Source: Actinospica sp035493475
GTDB taxonomy: Bacteria > Actinomycetota > Actinomycetes > Streptomycetales > Catenulisporaceae
Reading direction: 5' to 3'
Assembly (NCBI GenBank): GCA_035493475.1
Contig: DATJIF010000030.1
Coordinates: 62,001 to 126,000, forward strand
DNA: 64,000 bases
Shown: positions 26,986 through 35,157 of the stretch, in pieces
Layout: each line of letters begins with the position of its first letter
Numbering within the stretch: position 1 is the stretch's first letter
Program-made: the position numbers and the translations under genes
Notes under the pieces: model-generated
Databases searched by the model: none
What the model was told of the DNA's origin: nothing
What the model saw: the letters and a program-made list of their open reading frames with translations, nothing else

Positions 26986-27533
26986 ATGAACCGCAGAAGA
27001 CACAGGCCCGCCCGCCGCCCCGGCCCGCGCACAGCACTGCTCTCGGCACTGGCCGTCGCGGTCGGACTCTCCGTGGCGGTCTGGCTCAGCACGCTCAGCC
27101 CGCTCGCCACGAAGAGCACCGCGGACGGCACGAGCACGAGTATCCGCACGTCCGCCGCCTCGGTGCGCCCGGCCGCGAGTCGGCTCTCGTTCGCACCGGC
27201 CACGTCGCTGTCCCCGAGTCCGCGCCCGCGCCCGAGCCCCAGCCACGTGAGCACGTCATCCGCTCCGGCCGGAACGTACCTGATCACGATCGTCAACGCC
27301 GACAACAAGACGATCTGGGCGGCGACTCGTTCGACGAGATGGACTTCTACGACGTGAGCATGGTCGACGCCGGCGCCGACCCGATCAGCTCGAACGGCTG
27401 CTACGAGGGGGCGTGCACGAAGGCTGTTGTCTGCCCGAGTGGGATGCAGGTGCATGCGGACGGGCAGGTCGTGGGCTGCGAGACGGCGTGCGCGGCGTTC
27501 GGGGGAGATGCGTACTGCTGCACCGGCTCGTAG
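26986..27533 (+). pseudogene. Thaumatin-like protein gene, internally deleted and frameshifted
   Basis: The first frame (from ATG 26986) gives a signal peptide (MNRRRHRPARRPG then a hydrophobic stretch), a Ser/Pro linker and TYLITIVNADNKTIWAAT, the start of the thaumatin fold, then shifts and stops at 27357. A different frame over 27320-27533 continues as DEMDFYDVSMVDAG, CPSGMQVHADGQVVGC and ETACAAFGGDAYCCTGS, all typical thaumatin blocks, and stops there without the usual C-terminal third. About 60 residues between the two blocks are missing. The gene is therefore probably dead; a programmed frameshift is unlikely because the middle is missing too. Confidence 0.7.
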
Positions 27534-27574
27534 TCGACGTGCCACTTGGCCGGATCACAGTTCGGGGTTACTCC

Positions 27575-28657
27575 TTAGTGACGCCAGGAGCGCACCGTGC
27601 GGGATGCTACGACCAGCCATGCGGCGACCAGGGTGGCGTAGGCGGTGGCGGCGGCGAATCGGAGGGCCGTGTCGTTGGTGTGGCCTGCGAGGCCTGTCAG
27701 GGCGGTCACGCAGGTTCCGACCGGGAAGGTGAAGGACCACCATGTCAGGGAGAACGGCAGGTGCTGGCGTGCCGTGCGTACCGTTATGGCGGTGGCGATC
27801 GTGGCCCACAGGAGGGCGAAGCCGAGTACCGGGAGGCCGTAGACGACGCCGAAGGCCTGGAACGCGGTCGAGTACGGCTGGGGGACGGCCAGGTGGGCGT
27901 TGGCGCCGAGGAGGTTGGCGGCCGTTACGGACTGGCCTAGGGGGCCGAGGACGATCCACAGCGTCGGGACCATGCGCGAGGGGCCGATCTTGTGCAGGGC
28001 CAGTCGCTGCCAGATCAGGGTGATGATGACGATGGACGGCAGCAGGCTGATGCCGAACATTGCGAAGCAGCACACGAACAGCGTCAGTCGCGGCTGGCCG
28101 GGGGCGGTGTAGGGCAGGAGCAGCGCGCCGGTGGAGGCGGAGACCATCGGCGGCACGACCGGCATCAGCCAGCCGCCGAACGCGCTGTCGGCCTCGTTGC
28201 GGTGCCGGGTGAACGCCAGGTAGGGGATCGCTGCGGCGGTCAGCAGGCCGGTCGCGGTCCCGGCGATCCACAGTGCCCAGTCGACGTCCACGGCCGCGCG
28301 CAGGCCGATCACGTCGCGGCCGAGCAGCAGCGTTCCCGCGCCGACGGTCAGCATCGCCATGGGGACCGCGCCGTAGAAGTGGCTGATCACGGGGTTGCCG
28401 GCGTGGCTGTGCCAGTGCAGCACGGTGAGTACCGTGATGATGATCAGCATGGCCGCTGCCAGGGCCCAGAAGGCTGTGGCCAGGGTGTGCAGGCCGGGGA
28501 ACTGTTCGGGGAGGGTGGCTGCCGCGACCGCGACGATGCCCGTGCCCATCACCGACGCGAACCAGTTCGGCGCCACGTTCGTCCACGGCCGGGTGGAATG
28601 AATAGGCGCGGCGGTGGGCGGCGCGGCGACGGTGACAGGGCGTACAGAGGTCTCCAT
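27575..28657 (-). CDS. TDT-family (TehA/SLAC1-like) anion or C4-dicarboxylate transporter
   Basis: 360 residues, about ten hydrophobic segments. NWFASVMGTGIVAVAAATLP near residue 30 is the family signature; HFYGAVPMAMLTVGAGTLL, MVSASTGALLLPY and WWSFTFPVGTCVTALTGLAGHT near residue 305 are also characteristic. The family exports tellurite, dicarboxylates, sulfite or other anions. The ATG at 28657 follows AGAGGGC. A LysR gene lies directly upstream in the same direction and probably regulates it. Confidence 0.88.
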   Translation of the reverse strand: METSVRPVTVAAPPTAAPIHSTRPWTNVAPNWFASVMGTGIVAVAAATLPEQFPGLHTLATAFWALAAAMLIIITVLTVLHWHSHAGNPVISHFYGAVPMAMLTVGAGTLLLGRDVIGLRAAVDVDWALWIAGTATGLLTAAAIPYLAFTRHRNEADSAFGGWLMPVVPPMVSASTGALLLPYTAPGQPRLTLFVCCFAMFGISLLPSIVIITLIWQRLALHKIGPSRMVPTLWIVLGPLGQSVTAANLLGANAHLAVPQPYSTAFQAFGVVYGLPVLGFALLWATIATAITVRTARQHLPFSLTWWSFTFPVGTCVTALTGLAGHTNDTALRFAAATAYATLVAAWLVVASRTVRSWRH

Positions 28658-28713
28658 GCCCTCTACGCTCGCCTGTCGCAGGTCTGCGCAGTAGGAGCCG
28701 AATTCTTGGAGGG

Positions 28714-29664
28714 TTACAAGGCCGGCTTGTGACCGAGGTGGGCGAGGTGGGCGAGCAGGTCGCGGGCCGGGCCCGCGGGCGGGACTCGCTCGCCTAGCCA
28801 CACCGCCTTGAGTGCGCGGCGCAGGTCGACGCCGTCCACGGGCACGGCGCGCAGGCGTCCGCTGGCCAGGTCGTCGCGGACGGCCAGGTCGCTCATCACG
28901 GCTGGTCCGGCGCCTGCGAGTACCGCTTGGCGCACGCCGCCCGCCGTGGAGAACTCGATCAGCGGGTCGGCGAACACCGCGTCCGGGCCGAGTGCCTTGA
29001 TCAGGGCGGTACGCAGCGCTTCGCGGGTTCCGGAGCCGGGCTCGCGGGTGACCAGCGGGGTCTTCGCCAGCTCGGGTGCGTCGAGGGGGCGGGTGCGCCG
29101 CGCGAAGGGGTGGTCGGGCGGGACGACGAGGGTGAGGCGGTCCGTGGCGACGATGCGGTGCCGAATGGAGCGGGGCACGGTCGGTCCCTCGACGAATCCG
29201 AGGTCTGCCTCGCCACCCCGCACCCGCTCGATGACCGCGTCGCTGTTCGTGGCCGTGAGCACGACGTGCGGCGCGGTCGCCCCGATGCGGCGCGCGGCCG
29301 CCTGCATCGACACCAGCCAGCCCGGCAGCAGTTGCTCGGCGATCGTCAGGCTCGCGCTGATCCGCAACTGCCGGTGCGCGTCCTCCCGCAGCGCCGCGAT
29401 GCCCGCCTCGACCTCGGCCGCCGCCGCCAGCAGCCGTTCGGCCCACTCCGCGACGACCACCCCGGACGGCGTCAGTTCGGAACCGCGCGGGCCGCGCACC
29501 ACGAGCGAGACCCCGGTCTGCGCCTCCAGCGCCGAGATCCGGGCCGAGATCGCCTGCTGCGTCACGCCGAGCTCGGTCGCCGTCGCGTTGAAGCTGCCGG
29601 TGCGCGCCACGGTCAGCAGGACCTCCAGCGCCGCGAGCTCCGGCATTCGCGGTCCCAAGTGCAT
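28714..29664 (-). CDS. LysR-family transcriptional regulator
   Basis: 316 residues. The winged HTH is at the N-terminus (LAALEVLLTVARTGSFNATATELGVTQQAISARISALEAQTGVSLVVRGPRGSELTPSG) and the periplasmic-binding-like effector domain follows from about residue 95. The second ATG (29646) has GGGA at a workable distance and would remove six residues; the first has no ribosome site. Adjacent to a TDT transporter gene, a frequent pairing. Confidence 0.92.
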   Translation of the reverse strand: MHLGPRMPELAALEVLLTVARTGSFNATATELGVTQQAISARISALEAQTGVSLVVRGPRGSELTPSGVVVAEWAERLLAAAAEVEAGIAALREDAHRQLRISASLTIAEQLLPGWLVSMQAAARRIGATAPHVVLTATNSDAVIERVRGGEADLGFVEGPTVPRSIRHRIVATDRLTLVVPPDHPFARRTRPLDAPELAKTPLVTREPGSGTREALRTALIKALGPDAVFADPLIEFSTAGGVRQAVLAGAGPAVMSDLAVRDDLASGRLRAVPVDGVDLRRALKAVWLGERVPPAGPARDLLAHLAHLGHKPAL

Positions 29665-29719
29665 GGCTGAATACTAAGCGGGCAGGGACGCAACGGCTGA
29701 GCGGCGAGGGAACAGGCGA

Positions 29720-30844
29720 ATGAACGGCGAGAACGGCGGGCGTGCGGCGCGGTGGCGCGAGCTGCTGGAGAGCGAGCGGGACGCGGAGGCGATGTACCGC
29801 GGGCTCGCCGAGAGCGAGGAGGGCGAGCGGCGCGCGATCTTCGAGGAGCTGGCCTCGATCGAGCGGCGGCACGCGGCGCACTGGGAGGGGAAGCTGCGCG
29901 AGGCGGGGGAGCAGGTGCCGCCGCCCGGTCGGCCCAGTCTGCGCACGCGGCTGATCGGGGTCGCGGCGCGGCGGCTGTCCACGCAGGCCGTGCTGCCGAT
30001 GATCGAGCGCGCCGAGCGGGCGGACGCGGGCATGTACGACGCGGACCCGGACGCGGCGCCGGGCATGGCCAGTGACGAGCGGGGGCACGCGCGGGCGCTC
30101 GCGAAGCTGATCGAGGGCGGCAAGCCGGACCCGCGCCGACAGATCGCCAAGCGCGAGGGCTGGCACCGCGGCGACCGTTCGGGCGCGCTGCGGGCCGCCG
30201 TGTTCGGGGTCAGCGACGGTCTGGTGTCGAACACGGCGCTGGTCATGGGCTTCGCGGGCTCCGGCTCGTCCCGGCAGGCGATCCTGCTCGCCGGGGTCGC
30301 CGGCCTGCTGGCGGGTTCGTTCTCGATGGCGGCGGGCGAGTACGTCTCGATGTCCAGCCAGCGGGAGATGTATCAGCGCGAGATCTCGCTCGAGGCGCAG
30401 GAGCTCGAGGAGAACCCGGAGGAGGAGCACGCCGAGCTGGTGCTGCTCTACCGCGCGAAGGGGCTCGCGAAGGCGGAGGCCGAGAAGGTGGCCGACCGGG
30501 TGATGTCGAACCGCGAGGTCGCGCTCGACACGCTGGCCCGCGAGGAGCTGGGTCTGGATCCCGACTCGCTCGGCTCGCCGTGGTCGGCCGCGTTCTCCAG
30601 CCTGCTGGCGTTCGCGGCGGGCGCGTTCGTGGTCGTGCTGCCGTATCTGATCGGCAGCGGCACGGCGGCGCTGGTGACGGCGATCGTCCTGTTCGGCCTC
30701 GCGCTGTTCGGGGTCGGCGCGGGGATCGGCGTGCTCAACGGCCGCTCGGGCTGGCGCTCCGGCGTGCGGCAGGTCGTGGTCGGCGGGCTCGCGGCGGCCG
30801 TCACGTTCGGCATCGGCCATCTCATCGGCACGCGCGTCTCCTGA
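29720..30844 (+). CDS. MbfA-type membrane ferritin/iron exporter (rubrerythrin-VIT1 fusion)
   Basis: 374 residues. The N-terminal ferritin-like part (about 1-150) has LLESERDAEAMYRGLAESEEGERRAIFEELASIERRHAAHW and MASDERGHARALAKL, with ExxH iron ligands. From about residue 155 a VIT1/CCC1 transporter follows (GALRAAVFGVSDGLVSNTALVMGFAGSG, MAAGEYVSMSSQREMYQREI) with a long helical insert and further membrane helices. Characterised relatives export iron and protect from peroxide. GAGGGAA precedes the ATG. Confidence 0.92.
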   Translation: MNGENGGRAARWRELLESERDAEAMYRGLAESEEGERRAIFEELASIERRHAAHWEGKLREAGEQVPPPGRPSLRTRLIGVAARRLSTQAVLPMIERAERADAGMYDADPDAAPGMASDERGHARALAKLIEGGKPDPRRQIAKREGWHRGDRSGALRAAVFGVSDGLVSNTALVMGFAGSGSSRQAILLAGVAGLLAGSFSMAAGEYVSMSSQREMYQREISLEAQELEENPEEEHAELVLLYRAKGLAKAEAEKVADRVMSNREVALDTLAREELGLDPDSLGSPWSAAFSSLLAFAAGAFVVVLPYLIGSGTAALVTAIVLFGLALFGVGAGIGVLNGRSGWRSGVRQVVVGGLAAAVTFGIGHLIGTRVS

Positions 30845-30901
30845 GAAACCCGGGCCGCGCCGCGGTTTCGGAACCACAGCTTATTGACGTAGATCCGCGC
30901 G

Positions 30902-30966
30902 CATCGTTGACTCCCGGAGTGAGAGAGCGCTCTCCCGAGCCCTCCACCCTCCGGGAGTCAACGATG
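30902..30966 (+). promoter_or_regulatory. Long inverted repeat enclosing an operator and covering the start codon
   Basis: Two perfect 18-bp arms, 30902-30919 and 30949-30966 (left arm CATCGTTGACTCCCGGAG), flank a 29-base loop. The right arm includes the ribosome site (GGGAG) and the ATG of the secreted glucanase gene, so an mRNA hairpin would hide the start. The loop holds the palindrome at 30923-30934. A TTGACG box (30884-30889) lies upstream but no good -10 partner is visible. Confidence 0.7.
30923..30934. promoter_or_regulatory. Operator candidate GAGAGCGCTCTC upstream of glucanase gene
   Basis: Perfect 12-bp palindrome with a central CG, the form bound by LacI-family regulators. The same 12 bases lie 24 bases upstream of the lacI gene that converges on the glucanase gene, so I infer that this LacI protein represses both. 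Confidence 0.65.
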
Positions 30967-33900
30967 ATCACCGCCTTACCCTCCAGACGTACGCGGGCGT
31001 TGCCGGCCGCGACCGTTTCCTTTGTGCTGGTCCTCGTGCTGTCGGTGCTGCCGATCCCCGGTGCGCACGCGGCCGCCCGGCCCGCCGACTCGGGCTCAGG
31101 CACCTGCGGAACCACCGACATCGCGCTGAACAAGCCGACCACCGCGTCCTCGCAGGAGAGCGCTTCCTGGCCCGCGACGGCCGCGACCGACGGGAGCACC
31201 ACGACCCGCTGGTCCAGCACGTGGAGCGATCCGCAGTGGCTGGAGGTGGACCTCGGCAGCACGCAGTCGATCTGCGGGGTCGGCCTGGCCTGGGAGACCG
31301 CGTACGGCAGCGCCTTCCAGATCCAGACCTCGAACGACGGCTCGACCTGGACGTCGGTGTACTCCACCACGACCGGCACCGGCGGCACGCAGAACCTCTC
31401 CGTCACCGGCAGCGGCCGCTACATCCGGATGTACGGCACCGCGCGCGGCACCGGATACGGCTACTCGCTCTGGGAGTTCGACGTCTACGCGGGCGGCGGC
31501 GGCTCGTCATCCGGCGGCGGCGGTGGCGGCACGTCGATCCCGACCGAGAACTGGACGCCGGTCTGGAACGCCGACTTCAGCGGCGCGGCGGGCAGTGCGC
31601 CGTCCGGCACCGACTGGAAGGAGGACACCGGCACCAGTGCTCCGGGCGGCCCGGCGAACTGGGGGACCGGCGAGGTCGAGACCATGTCTAATTCGACCTC
31701 GAACGTATACCTCGACGGCAACGGCCACCTGAACATCACCGCGCTCGACAACGGCGGCTCGTGGACCTCGGGCCGGATCGAGTCGCAGCGTGCCGACTTC
31801 GCGGCTCCGGCGGGCGGGATGATGGAGATATCCGCCTCGATCGAGCAGCCGAACCCGCAGCACGGCCTCGGCTACTGGCCCGCCTTCTGGACCCTCGGCG
31901 CGGGCGACCGGACCGGCGGCACGTGGCCGTCGATCGGCGAGACGGACATCATGGAGGACGTCAACGGGCACGCCGAGACCTCGTCCACGCTGCACTGCGG
32001 CGTCGCGCCGGGCGGTGCCTGCAACGAGTACACCGGACGGACCAGCGGTATGACCGCGTGCTCCGGCTGCCAGACCGGGTACCACACGTACACCGAGGTC
32101 ATCGACCGGACGACCAGCGACGAGAAGATCAGCTGGTACCTCGACGGCTCCGAGTACTGGTCCGTCAGCGAGGACCAGGTCGGCGAGTCCGCGTGGCAGG
32201 CCGCGATCGACCACGGGTTCTTCATCATCTTCGACCTCGCGATGGGCGGATCCTTCCCGAACGCCGACTGCGGCTGCACCTCCCCGAACGTGCAGACCTC
32301 GTCCGGCGGCACGATGAGCATCGGCTCGCTGAGCGTGCAGACCGCCGCGGTGACCACGCCGCCCACGCAGCCGACCCCGCCGACCGCCCCGGCCAACACC
32401 CCGAGCGTCGTGAAGGTCACCGGCAGCCAGGGCAACTGGGGTCTGAGCGTCGATGGATCGCCGTACTACATCAAGGGCGTGACCTACGGGCCGCAGAACA
32501 CCGACGCGCCCTACTACCTGCAGCAGATCGCCGCGACCGGCGCGAACACCGTGCGCACGTGGGGGACCGACAGCACCGACACCGTCGACCTCCTCAACGC
32601 CGCCGACGCCAACAACGTCAAGGTGATCATGGGCTTCTGGTTGAGCCAATCAGAGGACTACATCACCGACACGACAGACGAGACCAACGACCTCAACAAC
32701 ATCGTCTCGTTGGTCAATCAGTACAAGAACAACGGCGGCGTGCTGATGTGGGACGTCGGCAACGAGGTCATGAACTCGCTGTCCAGCACCTACTCCGGCA
32801 CCCAACTGACCAACGAGCGCATCGCCTACGCGCAGTACGTGGAGAAGGTCGTCCAAGCGATCCATGCCGCCGACCCCAACCACCCCGTGACCTCGACCGA
32901 CGCGTGGACCGGCGCCTGGCCCTACTACCAGCAGTACACGCCGGACCTGGACCTGATGGCGGTCAACTCGTACGGCGCGGCCTGTGGCGTCCAGCCGACC
33001 TGGCAGTCCGGCGGGTACACGAAGCCTTACATCCTCACCGAGGCCGGCCCGTCCGGCGAGTGGGAGGTGGCCAACGACGAGAACGGCGTCCCGCAGGAGG
33101 ACACCGACCAGGCCTCGACGCAGGGCTACGCGACGGACTGGGGCTGCGTGACCAAGGCCTCGGGCGTGGCACTCGGCGCGACGCTGTTCAACTACGGCGT
33201 CGAGAACGACTTCGGCGGCATCTGGTACAACTTCATGACCGGTGACTACCGCCGCGACTCGTACTACGAGATCAACGCGCTGTACGGCGGCCAGAACGCG
33301 ACGAATCAGGCCCCGGTGATCTCCAGCATGTCGATCGGCAATCCGACCTCGGTTCCGGCGGGCGGCACGTTCACGATCGACGTCGCCGCGACCAGTCCGA
33401 TCGGCGCGCCGCTGCGCTACAGCGTCGAGTACTGCGCGAAGTACATCAACGGAAGCACCGCGCAGCAGGGCGCGACCTTCACCACCTCGGGCAACGGCGT
33501 GATCACCGCGACCGCGCCGAACCAGATCGGCGTGTGGAAGGTCGACGTGTACGTATACGACGACCAGGGCAACGCCGGGATCCAGACCGAGTCGATCAAC
33601 GTCGTGCCCGCGACGATGTCCGGGACGAACGTGGCGCTGAACACGACCACGACCGCGTCCTCGTATCAGAGCACTGGCAACGGTGCTCCGTACCCGGCGA
33701 GCAACGCGACCGACGGCAAGCTCACGACGCGCTGGGCGAGCGACTGGAGCGACCCGCAGTGGATTGAGACGGACCTCGGCAAGACCTACTCGATCTCCGG
33801 GGTGCAGCTGGTCTGGGAGTCGGCCTACGGGCAGGCGTATCAGATCCAGGTCTCGAACGACGGGAGCAACTGGACCACCGTCTACTCGACCACGACCGGC

Positions 33901-34023
33901 GTCGGCGGCGTGGACAGCGTCAGCCTGAGCAACGTCTCCGGCAGATACGTCCGCGTGTACGGCACCGCGCGCGGCACGACGTACGGCTACTCGCTCTACG
34001 AATTCGGCGTCTACAGCGGCTGA
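30964..34023 (+). CDS. Secreted two-catalytic-domain glucanase: CBM32-GH16-clan A GH-Ig-CBM32
   Basis: 1019 residues with a signal peptide ending near GAHA-A (about residue 36). Order: CBM32/F5-8C-like domain (about 50-180), Gly/Ser linker, GH16 (about 195-460; ExDxxE in GETDIMEDV), Pro/Thr linker, a TIM-barrel hydrolase (about 485-780; acid/base Glu in MWDVGNEV and nucleophile candidate in YILTEAGPSGEW), an Ig-like domain (about 790-880) and a second CBM32 (about 885-1019) nearly repeating the first (both have TTRW, SDPQW, SNDGS and YGTARGT). GH16 suggests beta-1,3-glucan or galactan as substrate; the second enzyme family is not assigned. The ATG at 30964 follows GGGAG; a GTG at 30919 in frame is possible but less likely. 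Confidence 0.88.
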   Translation: MITALPSRRTRALPAATVSFVLVLVLSVLPIPGAHAAARPADSGSGTCGTTDIALNKPTTASSQESASWPATAATDGSTTTRWSSTWSDPQWLEVDLGSTQSICGVGLAWETAYGSAFQIQTSNDGSTWTSVYSTTTGTGGTQNLSVTGSGRYIRMYGTARGTGYGYSLWEFDVYAGGGGSSSGGGGGGTSIPTENWTPVWNADFSGAAGSAPSGTDWKEDTGTSAPGGPANWGTGEVETMSNSTSNVYLDGNGHLNITALDNGGSWTSGRIESQRADFAAPAGGMMEISASIEQPNPQHGLGYWPAFWTLGAGDRTGGTWPSIGETDIMEDVNGHAETSSTLHCGVAPGGACNEYTGRTSGMTACSGCQTGYHTYTEVIDRTTSDEKISWYLDGSEYWSVSEDQVGESAWQAAIDHGFFIIFDLAMGGSFPNADCGCTSPNVQTSSGGTMSIGSLSVQTAAVTTPPTQPTPPTAPANTPSVVKVTGSQGNWGLSVDGSPYYIKGVTYGPQNTDAPYYLQQIAATGANTVRTWGTDSTDTVDLLNAADANNVKVIMGFWLSQSEDYITDTTDETNDLNNIVSLVNQYKNNGGVLMWDVGNEVMNSLSSTYSGTQLTNERIAYAQYVEKVVQAIHAADPNHPVTSTDAWTGAWPYYQQYTPDLDLMAVNSYGAACGVQPTWQSGGYTKPYILTEAGPSGEWEVANDENGVPQEDTDQASTQGYATDWGCVTKASGVALGATLFNYGVENDFGGIWYNFMTGDYRRDSYYEINALYGGQNATNQAPVISSMSIGNPTSVPAGGTFTIDVAATSPIGAPLRYSVEYCAKYINGSTAQQGATFTTSGNGVITATAPNQIGVWKVDVYVYDDQGNAGIQTESINVVPATMSGTNVALNTTTTASSYQSTGNGAPYPASNATDGKLTTRWASDWSDPQWIETDLGKTYSISGVQLVWESAYGQAYQIQVSNDGSNWTTVYSTTTGVGGVDSVSLSNVSGRYVRVYGTARGTTYGYSLYEFGVYSG

Positions 34024-34050
34024 TCCGCAGCGGCGGCCGCGGGCGGTGGC

Positions 34051-35109
34051 TCATCCCGAGGAGCGCACGATCAGCTCCGCGTCGAAGAGCTCTGCCTGCG
34101 GCCGTCGCCGTGGATCGTCGAGGCGCTCCAGCAGCAGCTGGGCCATCCGCGCGGCCATCGCCTCGACGGGTTGGCGCACGGTGGTCAGCTGCGGTCGCGC
34201 GGCGAGGGCGGCGCTGCTGTCGTCGAAGCCGATGACGGCCACGTCCTCGGGCACGCGTTTCCCCTGCTCGGCAAGCACATGCAGCGCGCCGACGGCCATC
34301 AGGTCGTTCGCCGCGAACACGCCGTCGAGTTCCGGCTCGGCGAGCAGCAGATCCCGCATTCCGGCCACGCCGCTGTCCTGCGTGAAGTTCCCGGGCGCGA
34401 TCGGCACGTAGCCCACGCCGTGCCGGGCCATGGCGCTGCGGAACCCCTCGATGCGCGCCTCGCTCGCGTGCAGGTGCGCCGGACCGGCGATCGCGCCGAC
34501 CCGCCGACGGCCCTGCGCGATCATGCGTTCCGCGACGAGCCGGCCGCCGTCCTGGTGTGCCAGATCCACGTAGTCCACGGGCAGATGCCGCTCCGGCTGG
34601 GCGAAGAAGACCGCCGGAAGCTTCTCCTCGACGAGCCGGGCGGGCAGCGGATCGTCCGCGTCGGTCGACACGACCAGCGCTCCATCCACGGCGTGTTGTC
34701 GCATCTGTTCAATCACGTCATCGCGGGAGAGCGCGTTCTCGGCGACCATGATCAGCGGATGTACGCGCCGCGGTGCCAGGTAACCGAGTACGCCATCGAC
34801 GATCCGGCCGAAGAACGGGTCGCCGAAGATCTGCGGGTGCGGGTTGTCGGCGGTGCGCGTCTCCGGGTCCGGCTCTATCGACGTGACCAGCGCGATCACG
34901 CCGCTGCGTCCGGTCATCAGCTGCCGCGCGGCGCGGTTCGGCACATAGCCGACGACGGCTACCGCGCGCATGACCTCGAGCCGCAGATGCTCGGCGACAT
35001 TCGGAAAGCCGTTGACGACGCGGGACGCCGTCGCGCGCGACACCCCTGCCTCGCGCGCGACATCCTCAAGCGTCGGACCTGCATACGGACGTGTCTGACC
35101 TCTGACCAT
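34051..35109 (-). CDS. LacI-family transcriptional repressor
   Basis: 352 residues. HTH at about 12-35 (PTLEDVAREAGVSRATASRVVNGFPNVAEHLRLEVMRAVAVVGYVPNRAARQL) and a sugar-binding periplasmic-like domain to the end (FFGRIVDGVLGYL, VDGALVVSTD, GRRRVGAIAGPAHLHASEARIEGFRSAM, LDGVFAANDLMAVGAL, DVAVIGFDDS, LTTVRQP). It converges with the glucanase gene (27 bases apart). Its own upstream region carries the GAGAGCGCTCTC palindrome, so autoregulation and control of the glucanase gene are likely; the effector is probably an oligosaccharide released by that enzyme. Confidence 0.94.
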   Translation of the reverse strand: MVRGQTRPYAGPTLEDVAREAGVSRATASRVVNGFPNVAEHLRLEVMRAVAVVGYVPNRAARQLMTGRSGVIALVTSIEPDPETRTADNPHPQIFGDPFFGRIVDGVLGYLAPRRVHPLIMVAENALSRDDVIEQMRQHAVDGALVVSTDADDPLPARLVEEKLPAVFFAQPERHLPVDYVDLAHQDGGRLVAERMIAQGRRRVGAIAGPAHLHASEARIEGFRSAMARHGVGYVPIAPGNFTQDSGVAGMRDLLLAEPELDGVFAANDLMAVGALHVLAEQGKRVPEDVAVIGFDDSSAALAARPQLTTVRQPVEAMAARMAQLLLERLDDPRRRPQAELFDAELIVRSSG

Positions 35110-35132
35110 GAGTGCAGTTCTACCACAGCGGA

Positions 35133-35144
35133 GAGAGCGCTCTC
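35133..35144. promoter_or_regulatory. Operator candidate GAGAGCGCTCTC upstream of lacI
   Basis: Perfect palindrome 24 bases before the lacI start codon, identical over 12 bases to the site before the glucanase gene. It lies between the lacI start and the stop of the esterase gene transcribed toward it, so lacI has its own promoter there or is read through from the esterase gene. Confidence 0.65.
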
Positions 35145-35157
35145 CCGGCCCGCGGAA

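Noticed and set aside
27575..30877. A single 1100-residue minus-strand protein
   Set aside because: Only the last 360 residues (from ATG 28657) are the transporter; the rest lies opposite or out of frame with the LysR and MbfA genes.
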